Part shown: positions 5,064 to 8,998 of the stretch, in pieces
Layout: the number at the start of each line of letters is the position of its first letter
Position numbering within the stretch: position 1 is the first letter of the stretch
Assembly: GCA_035512575.1 (NCBI GenBank)
Contig: DATKDT010000128.1
Location: 1-8,998, forward strand
Length of the DNA: 8,998 nucleotides
Direction: 5' to 3'
Origin: JALYRV01 sp035512575
GTDB lineage: Bacteria > Acidobacteriota > Vicinamibacteria > Vicinamibacterales > SCN-69-37
The notes under the pieces: generated by a model
Database searches by the model: none
What the model saw: only the letters and a program-made list of their open reading frames with translations
What the model was told of the DNA's origin: nothing
Made by a program: the position numbers and the translations under genes

Positions 5064-5885
5064 ATGGCTGATGCCAAGCGGAAAGCGGCGGGCGCGGGCC
5101 AGTGGAAGACGGCGCTGACGTGCATCGAGCCGAACCGGATTCTCGTGCGCGGCTATCCGCTCGACGAGATGATGGGGCGCCTCAGCTTCGGCGAGTCGAT
5201 CTACCTGCTGCTCGTCGGCGAAGTGCCGGGTCCGGCCATCGGCCGTCTCGTGGAGGCGCTGCTGGTGTCGTTCATCGATCACGGCGTGACGCCCCCGCCC
5301 ACGCTCGCCGCGCGCAACGTGACGACGACCGGCGCCGCCACCCGCAATGCGGTGGCCGCCGGCGTGCTCGGTTTCGGCAAGTTCTACGGCGGCGACATCC
5401 AGGCCTGCCGGCAGCTGCTCGACGAGGGGCTCGAGCTCACGCAGCAGGGCAAGAGCTACCGCGACGCGGCGATCGAGCTGATCGACCGCGTCCACGCGAA
5501 ACACGATCTGTTCCCGGGCTTCGGCCACCGATACCACCAGCGCGACCCGCGCGCAGCCCGCCTGTTCCAGATGGCGCTCGAGCTCGACCTCGAAGGCCCG
5601 CACATCCAGATGATCCGCGCGCTCGGGATGGCGCTGCACGACAAGGGCATCGGCACCGAGACGACCATGCCGGTGAACGTCGACGGCGCCATCGCGGCGG
5701 TCTGCGCCGACATCGGCCTGGCGCCAGAAGTGAGCGACGCCCTCTTCATCATCTCGCGCATCCCCGGCATCGTCGCGCACTCGCTCGAGGAGAAGGAGCG
5801 CGAGCAGCCGATGCGCGTCATCGAGCCGTCGCGGCACATCTACGACGGCCCGAGCGAGCGGCGGCTGCCTGATAGAAGAAAATGA
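5064..5885 (+). CDS. Citrate-synthase-family protein, probable citryl-CoA lyase
   Basis: The 273-aa protein has the citrate synthase fold signature but not full citrate synthase length (about 370-430 aa). Seen in sequence: TTTGAATRNAVAAGVLGFGKFYGGDIQA (87-114), GFGHRYHQRDPRA (152-164, with H155), NVDGAIAAV (205-213, with D207) and ISRIPGIVAHSLEEKEREQP (230-249). The site of the catalytic His of citrate synthase (GPLHGxAN) reads GKFYGG here, so that His is Tyr108. Citryl-CoA lyases and the C-terminal domain of ATP-citrate lyase also lack it (GDRFGG in ACLY). This favours cleavage of citryl-CoA to acetyl-CoA and oxaloacetate, or the reverse condensation, over ordinary citrate synthase. The ATG is preceded by GAGG with 8-nt spacing, directly after the BIME-like repeat. 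No partner citryl-CoA synthetase is visible. A non-TCA condensing role cannot be excluded. Confidence 0.8.
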   Translation: MADAKRKAAGAGQWKTALTCIEPNRILVRGYPLDEMMGRLSFGESIYLLLVGEVPGPAIGRLVEALLVSFIDHGVTPPPTLAARNVTTTGAATRNAVAAGVLGFGKFYGGDIQACRQLLDEGLELTQQGKSYRDAAIELIDRVHAKHDLFPGFGHRYHQRDPRAARLFQMALELDLEGPHIQMIRALGMALHDKGIGTETTMPVNVDGAIAAVCADIGLAPEVSDALFIISRIPGIVAHSLEEKEREQPMRVIEPSRHIYDGPSERRLPDRRK

Positions 5886-5887
5886 GG

Positions 5888-5954
5888 ATTGCAGAAGTGC
5901 GATTGACGATTTATTGGTCAATAAATCGTCAATCGTAGGTCGTCAATCTGCAAT
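5888..5954. terminator. Long inverted repeat between convergent genes, possible bidirectional terminator
   Basis: An inner perfect 16-bp stem (5900-5915 with 5920-5935, cgattgacgatttatt) encloses a 4-nt loop, ggtc. An outer 8-bp pair, attgcaga (5888-5895) with tctgcaat (5947-5954), flanks it, and a further cgtcaatc copy at 5941-5948 could compete for pairing. It begins two bases after the stop of the citryl-CoA lyase gene and ends 10 nt before the 3' end of the convergent tRNA-Val gene, so it is well placed to end transcription from both sides. No clear T-run follows the stem on either strand. It is AT-richer than its surroundings and may equally be a mobile intergenic repeat. Confidence 0.6.
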
Positions 5955-5964
5955 TGAAGGTGGT

Positions 5965-6040
5965 TGGTGGGCGCTAGTGGACTCGAACCACTGACCCCCG
6001 CCGTGTGAAGGCGATGCTCTACCAACTGAGCCAAGCGCCC
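5965..6040 (-). tRNA. tRNA-Val (CAC)
   Basis: Complete cloverleaf on the minus strand. The acceptor stem GGGCGCT/AGCGCCC pairs over 7 bp. The D arm is GCTC-AGTTGGTA-GAGC. The anticodon stem TCGCC/GGCGG has one T-G wobble and a TTCACAC loop, giving anticodon CAC (6005-6007) for valine codon GTG. The variable loop is 5 nt, and the T arm AGTGG-TTCGAGT-CCACT is standard. Discriminator A is followed by an encoded CCA (5965-5967). It is convergent with the citryl-CoA lyase gene and has its own promoter just upstream. GTG is a heavily used codon in GC-rich genomes, which suits a dedicated CAC isoacceptor. Confidence 0.97.
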
Positions 6041-6052
6041 AACCGAACAGAC

Positions 6053-6081
6053 AGAATAGCCCAAGCGCGCGCCAGCGGCAA
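6053..6081 (-). promoter_or_regulatory. Promoter for tRNA-Val
   Basis: Read on the minus strand, TTGCCG (6076-6081) and TATTCT (6053-6058) each match 4 of 6 consensus sigma-70 bases and are separated by exactly 17 bp. The -10 ends 12 nt before the tRNA 5' end, giving a predicted start near 6046 and a leader of about 6 nt, typical of tRNA genes. It lies entirely in the 55-nt gap between the tRNA and the preceding gene. Confidence 0.6.
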
Positions 6082-6095
6082 CCGCCCGGCCCGGC

Positions 6096-6662
6096 CTAGC
6101 TCTTGGCGCTGGCCTTCGCCTGCTTGAGCAGCAGTTCGAGCAGCTTCGCGTATTTCTCGTCCGCGTCGGCGAAGGCCTTGTTGTATTCGTCCTTCGACAT
6201 CTTTGCCTTGCGGTGATTGCCGTCGAACAGGCGGGTGGTTTCGCCCTCGACGACGATGTCGAACGGCGCCTCTTTGCGGGTCGGCGACAGGCCGTCGGCG
6301 AACTGATCCTCGATGAAGACCTTCGAGTCGGGCACCGCGGCGCCGTTGAGCTCGATGTACACGTCCATGAACTTGCCGAAGGCGATTTTCTCGTCGAGCA
6401 GCACGGGCACGGTGTACCTGCCCGTGACGACCATCAGCTGACCGGGATAGATCAACGCGGCGATGAAGCGATCGCGCTCGACCGGATCGCGCGCCGCCAT
6501 GCTCGTGAGCTTCTGCTTCGTAAGCAGGTCGACGAGCTCTTTGGCAAGGGCGGCGGACTTGGACGCCGCGCCCTGCCGCGCGAGAGCCGGCACGGCGGCA
6601 GCCGCCATGGCCACGGCGGCCAGCGCTGCTGCGGCCAGCGGCACACGTAGGACACGGAACAT
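6096..6662 (-). CDS. Small secreted protein of unknown function
   Basis: I do not recognise this 188-aa protein as a named family. Residues 1-29 are a clear Sec signal peptide: basic start (MFRVLRV), long Ala-rich core, and a PALA cleavage site before RQGA. The mature part opens with a helical, Lys-rich stretch (ALAKELVDLLTKQKLTSMAARDP, 38-60). A central section of probable beta structure follows (PGQLMVVTGRYTVPVLLDEKIAFGKFMDVYIELNG, 73-107; KVFIEDQFADGL, 114-125; PFDIVVEGETTRLFDGN, 133-149). It ends in a charged helix (KDEYNKAFADADEKYAKLLELLLKQAKASAKS). There are no cysteines and no catalytic motif. The ATG at 6662 has a strong GGGAGGAG Shine-Dalgarno (6672-6679) 9 nt upstream, so the start is secure. 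It stands 89 nt after the Mla operon on the same strand and could be read from it or from its own weak promoter. It may be a periplasmic or envelope-associated protein. Confidence 0.85.
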   Translation of the reverse strand: MFRVLRVPLAAAALAAVAMAAAAVPALARQGAASKSAALAKELVDLLTKQKLTSMAARDPVERDRFIAALIYPGQLMVVTGRYTVPVLLDEKIAFGKFMDVYIELNGAAVPDSKVFIEDQFADGLSPTRKEAPFDIVVEGETTRLFDGNHRKAKMSKDEYNKAFADADEKYAKLLELLLKQAKASAKS

Positions 6663-6702
6663 CAGGTGGAACTCCTCCCGGCGTACACGGGCGTGAAGCG
6701 CG

Positions 6703-6732
6703 AAGCTACCACCTGCCGCGTCAGGGGGTCAA
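6703..6732 (-). promoter_or_regulatory. Weak candidate promoter for the secreted-protein gene
   Basis: On the minus strand TTGACC (6727-6732, 5 of 6 -35 bases) is followed after 18 bp by TAGCTT (6703-6708, 3 of 6 -10 bases). This would put transcription start about 30-35 nt before the ATG at 6662 and leave room for the strong Shine-Dalgarno. The poor -10 makes it tentative. Confidence 0.3.
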
Positions 6733-6737
6733 CCCCC
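6724..6737. terminator. Small GC hairpin after the DUF948-like gene
   Basis: Five G and five C bases flank a 4-nt loop (ggggg-tcaa-ccccc), 14 nt beyond the stop of the DUF948-like gene. It could mark the end of the Mla operon transcript, but the stem is short, no T-run follows on the minus strand, and it overlaps the candidate -35 above. It may be only a weak terminator or chance. Confidence 0.25.
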
Positions 6738-6751
6738 GCCGAGTATGGCGG

Positions 6752-7174
6752 TCAGCCGACGAACAGCGCGTCTTCTTCCTCGTCGCGCTCGAAGCGCCGT
6801 TCGGTTTTCGTCGTCAGCAGCGCGGCCAGCACACCGCGGAGACCGGCGAACAGGGCCGTGCTCTGCCGCACCGGCCCGGTGACGATCGACTGGATGGAGG
6901 CGGTGGTTTCGTGCACGCGGCGCGAGACATCGGTCACGAGCGCGTCGACGCGCTCGACCTGGTGCGTCGCCAGCGCGGCGGCGCGGTGCGCCTCGTCGGC
7001 AATGGCGTGCACCTTGGCGGCAAGCGGTTTGATTTCGCGCTGCAGCTCCTCGGTGAGGCTCATGACGCGCTTCGCGTAGCGCGCCAGCATGACGACCGCG
7101 CCGAGCTGCAGGACGGCCATCACCAGCACCGCGAAGGCGATGATGCCGAGAAACAGATTCGACGCGTCGGTCAC
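6752..7174 (-). CDS. DUF948-like membrane protein with coiled-coil tail
   Basis: The 140-aa protein has one N-terminal transmembrane helix (about residues 7-32, LFLGIIAFAVLVMAVLQLGAVVMLAR). A long amphipathic helical stretch follows (RVMSLTEELQREIKPLAAKVHAIADEAHRAAALATHQVERVDALVTDVSRRVHETTASIQSIV), then a short hydrophobic patch (FAGLRGVLAALL) and an acidic tail (ERDEEEDALFVG). This layout matches DUF948/YtxG-type small membrane proteins of unknown biochemical role. The start is a GTG whose GTGA overlaps the stop of the preceding YtxH-like gene, so translation is coupled. YtxG/YtxH pairs occur together widely; here they trail an Mla lipid-transport cassette, suggesting an envelope role. Family placement rests on architecture rather than a sharp motif. 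Confidence 0.8.
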   Translation of the reverse strand: MTDASNLFLGIIAFAVLVMAVLQLGAVVMLARYAKRVMSLTEELQREIKPLAAKVHAIADEAHRAAALATHQVERVDALVTDVSRRVHETTASIQSIVTGPVRQSTALFAGLRGVLAALLTTKTERRFERDEEEDALFVG

Positions 7175-7410
7175 AGCGCTTCCTCGGTGCCGCCGCCGGC
7201 CGCCTGCCGGGCCTTCTCGAACGCCGCCCGGCCGCGCTCGGCGGCGCGCATGGCCTTTTCGCGGCCCTCGCGCGCCCCCTCGGCAACCCGCCGCCGCGTC
7301 TCTTCGCCGGGGCCCGGCGCGTACATCAGCGCGACCGCCGCACCGGCCAGCGCGCCGAGTAGGAACGCGGCCAGTACGCCGCCGCCTGAGTCTTCCTGGT
7401 ATCGCGCCAT
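7171..7410 (-). CDS. YtxH-like small membrane protein
   Basis: The 79-aa protein has one transmembrane segment (residues 10-30, GGVLAAFLLGALAGAAVALMY) followed directly by APGPGEETRRRVAE. This is the G-rich helix plus APxxGxETR motif typical of YtxH/gas-vesicle GvpP-like proteins. The rest is a charged, Ala-rich helix (GAREGREKAMRAAERGRAAFEKARQAAGGG). The biochemical role of the family is not established. A strong GGGAGGA Shine-Dalgarno (7417-7423) sits 6 nt before the ATG, immediately after the mlaD stop (7425). It overlaps the following DUF948-like gene by 4 nt. Confidence 0.85.
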   Translation of the reverse strand: MARYQEDSGGGVLAAFLLGALAGAAVALMYAPGPGEETRRRVAEGAREGREKAMRAAERGRAAFEKARQAAGGGTEEAL

Positions 7411-7424
7411 GTTTCGTCCTCCCG

Positions 7425-8465
7425 CTAAAAGATACTGACCCGGATGTTCAGATATTTCTTCGGATCCTTGCGAATCTCCGCGACGAGGCCACTGAGCTCC
7501 GCCACGGTTCGATTCATGTTCTCATACAACTGCCTATCTTTCAGCAGCGCGCCCGCCGTGCCCTCCCCGCTCTCGAGACCGGCCGCCAGCTTCTCGAAAC
7601 GCCCCGTCAGCTCCGTCATCCGCGTGAACAGCGCGTCGTCGGTCAGCAGCTTGCCGGCCGTGCCCTCGCCCCGGTTCAGGCGGGCGGTGATTTCATCCAC
7701 GTTCGCCGACGCCGACGACAGCGATCTCGCCATCGCATCGTCGTGCAGAAACGCACCCAGGCTGCCCTCCCCGCGGTTGATGCGGGCGGTCATGGCCTCG
7801 AGGCTGCGCAGGGACCGCTCGAGCGATTGATAGACCGCCGGGTTCTGCGTCAGCTGCCCGAGGGTGCCGCGGCCCCGCTGCAGGTCGCGGACGACGGCCT
7901 CGGCCGCGTTCACGAAACTCGTCGTGTCGGCATAGAGCTGCTCGTCGGTGAACAGCTTGCCGACGCTGCCCCGGCCCTCCGAAATGCCGAGCAGAATCTT
8001 GTTCGCCTCGCCCAGCGTGGTCTGCGCCGTCGCCGCGACTTCGGTGAGCGAGCCCGACGCCGGCGTCGACTGCACGTACGCGCCGTTCTCGAGCGGCGTG
8101 CCGGTGGTCGCGGCCGAGATCTCGACGATCGGCTCGCCGAGCAGGCTCAGCGATCCCATCGAGGCGCGCGAGTCCGTGGTGATGAGGGGCTTGACGTCCT
8201 CGTGGATGTCCATGCCGACCTCGATCTCGGAGCCGGCAAAATCGACGGAGGTGACCTTGCCGATGTCCTTGCCGGCCAGGCGCACGACGGCGCCCGCCTT
8301 CATGCCGGCGGCATTGGGGAAGCGCGTCTTGAGCGTGTAGCGCTCCCACCAGAAGCCCGCCTGTCCTCCGACGGCAATGATGAGCATCGTCGCCAGGGCG
8401 ATGGCGACCAGGCCGACGATGCCGAGTTTGAGCTGCGACCAGGCGAGTGATTTCGTGCGTGGCAT
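7425..8465 (-). CDS. mlaD: MCE-family (MlaD-type) lipid-transport protein with five 34-residue repeats
   Basis: Substrate-binding subunit of an Mla-type ABC system that moves phospholipids between the membranes. It is anchored in the inner membrane by one helix (residues 12-32) and faces the periplasm. The MCE domain spans about 43-118: YTLKTRFPNAAGMKAGAVVRLAGKDIGKV (43-71), a MDIHEDVKPLITTDSRASMGSLSLLGEPIVEIS core (85-117), then a proline/glycine linker. From residue 164 to about 333 lie five units starting GRGSVGKLF, GRGTLGQLT, GEGSLGAFL, GEGTAGKLL and GEGTAGALL at residues 164, 198, 232, 266 and 300. The protein ends in EIRKDPKKYLNIRVSIF, a common C-terminus in this group. The start is 11 nt after the ATPase stop, and a YtxH-like gene follows after 14 nt. 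Length 346 aa fits the MlaD subgroup with helical tails. Confidence 0.94.
   Translation of the reverse strand: MPRTKSLAWSQLKLGIVGLVAIALATMLIIAVGGQAGFWWERYTLKTRFPNAAGMKAGAVVRLAGKDIGKVTSVDFAGSEIEVGMDIHEDVKPLITTDSRASMGSLSLLGEPIVEISAATTGTPLENGAYVQSTPASGSLTEVAATAQTTLGEANKILLGISEGRGSVGKLFTDEQLYADTTSFVNAAEAVVRDLQRGRGTLGQLTQNPAVYQSLERSLRSLEAMTARINRGEGSLGAFLHDDAMARSLSSASANVDEITARLNRGEGTAGKLLTDDALFTRMTELTGRFEKLAAGLESGEGTAGALLKDRQLYENMNRTVAELSGLVAEIRKDPKKYLNIRVSIF
7467..7976 (-). repeat. Five in-frame 34-codon repeats in the MlaD tail
   Basis: The GxGxxGxL motif recurs at residues 164, 198, 232, 266 and 300 of the MCE protein, exactly 34 residues (102 nt) apart each time. Each unit is a Gly turn plus a D/N-x-x-h-h stretch (TDEQLY, QNPAVY, HDDAMA, TDDALF, KDRQLY) and then a helix of about 20 residues. 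The DNA copies have diverged, so this is an old protein repeat rather than a recent duplication. Confidence 0.9.
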
Positions 8466-8476
8466 GTCGTTTCAAC

Positions 8477-8998
8477 CTATGACAGAAATGATTTGAGATA
8501 CGGGTCGTCAGACGCTTTCAGGTCATCCGAGGTGCCCTCGAAGTGCACCCTGCCCTCGTTGAGCATCAGGAACTCGGCCTGCGAGCGCTTCTCCTCGTCG
8601 GCCTGCACGAACTCGATGCCGCCCGGCGTCTTCACCGCGGTGTGATCTGACACGTAGAAGGCGTCGCGCAGCTGGTGCGTGACGACGATGGAGCTGATGT
8701 TCTCGAGGTCGCGCAGCTTGATGATCTCCTCGTCGACCGTGACCGCCGTGATCGGGTCGAGCCCGGTGGTCGGCTCGTCGTACAGCAGGATGCGCGGCTT
8801 CGCGGCCATCGCGCGGGCGATGGCCACGCGGCGGCGCTGCCCGCCCGACAGGTCGGACGGCATCCGGTCGATGAAGTCCGTCAGCCCGATGAAGCCCAGC
8901 ACCTCCTCGACGCGCGTGTTCACCTGATCGAGCGGCTGCTTGAGCTCTTCCCAGAGCTTGTAGCCCACGTTCTCGCGCACCGTGAGCGAGTCGAAGAG
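8477..8998 (-). CDS. mlaF: ABC transporter ATPase of Mla type (N-terminus outside window)
   Basis: The last 173 residues of a cytosolic ABC ATPase; Walker A is beyond the window edge. The frame is open to the edge and begins LFDSLTVRENVGYKLWEE, matching the FDSMTVxENVxxPL segment typical of MlaF. Visible motifs: ABC signature LSGGQRRRVAIARAMA (50-65), Walker B RILLYDEPTTGLDP (69-82) and H-loop VVTHQ with H108. Between the H-loop and the usual xMLxEGRxxxxGT strand there is an insertion of about 24 residues (TPGGIEFVQADEEKRSQAEF region, 120-143) absent from E. coli-type MlaF. The tail DDPYLKSFLS is normal for the group. It lies 11 nt upstream of mlaD in the same transcript and energises the lipid transporter. 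The permease (MlaE) is presumably upstream. Confidence 0.93.
   Translation of the reverse strand, partial: LFDSLTVRENVGYKLWEELKQPLDQVNTRVEEVLGFIGLTDFIDRMPSDLSGGQRRRVAIARAMAAKPRILLYDEPTTGLDPITAVTVDEEIIKLRDLENISSIVVTHQLRDAFYVSDHTAVKTPGGIEFVQADEEKRSQAEFLMLNEGRVHFEGTSDDLKASDDPYLKSFLS

Noticed and set aside
5022..5921. 299-codon open frame on the minus strand opposite the citryl-CoA lyase gene
   Set aside because: It starts inside an inverted repeat, is Arg/His/Asp-rich and has no motif; the plus-strand protein is clearly conserved.
7089..8450. 453-codon open frame on the plus strand opposite mlaD and ytxH
   Set aside because: Arg-rich shadow of well-supported genes, with no ribosome-binding site and no recognisable domain.

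Overview
The window is about two-thirds G+C, densely packed and free of insertion sequences, phage genes or CRISPR. It looks like a chromosomal piece of an uncultured or environmental Acidobacteriota, possibly the Vicinamibacteria. The clues are the base composition, an MlaF-MlaD-YtxH-DUF948 run with repeated GEGTxGxLL motifs in MlaD, many small secreted proteins, and palindromic intergenic repeats. This placement is inference: there is no rRNA or marker gene to fix it.

Region 1 (1-4325, minus strand, read right to left) is one tight operon. It encodes a secreted MTA/SAH-deaminase-like amidohydrolase, hypoxanthine phosphoribosyltransferase (hpt, 4-nt overlap), an RpiB-type sugar-phosphate isomerase (1-nt overlap), deoxyribose-phosphate aldolase (deoC) and a DUF3179 protein cut by the window edge. 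Together these cover deamination of adenosine-like nucleosides, base salvage with PRPP, and breakdown of the pentose phosphate left over. Both sugar-phosphate enzymes carry N-terminal extensions not needed for catalysis. The DeoC extension starts with a short amphipathic helix like the encapsulation peptides of bacterial microcompartment (BMC) cargo, followed by a Cys/His cluster. The RpiB extension resembles the N-termini of EutT and EutQ. DeoC plus RpiB is the enzyme pair used to define sugar-phosphate-utilising (SPU) microcompartment loci, but no shell gene lies in this window. RpiB also has Asp where the catalytic Cys is expected.

Region 2 (4326-5964, mostly plus strand) starts with a compact divergent promoter region feeding upp (uracil phosphoribosyltransferase, probably leaderless). 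A 68-bp REP/BIME-like inverted repeat follows, then a short citrate-synthase-family protein that looks like a citryl-CoA lyase, then another long inverted repeat.

Region 3 (5965-6662, minus strand) holds tRNA-Val(CAC) with its own good promoter, and a small secreted protein of unknown function.

Region 4 (6752-8998, minus strand) is a lipid-transport operon of Mla/MCE type. It encodes the ABC ATPase (N-terminus outside the window), a substrate-binding MCE protein with five repeats at an exact 34-residue period, a YtxH-like small membrane protein and a DUF948-like membrane/coiled-coil protein.

Three unrelated palindromic elements sit on or within 3 nt of the stop codons of rpiB, upp and the citryl-CoA lyase gene. 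No gene-free stretch exceeds 300 bases.
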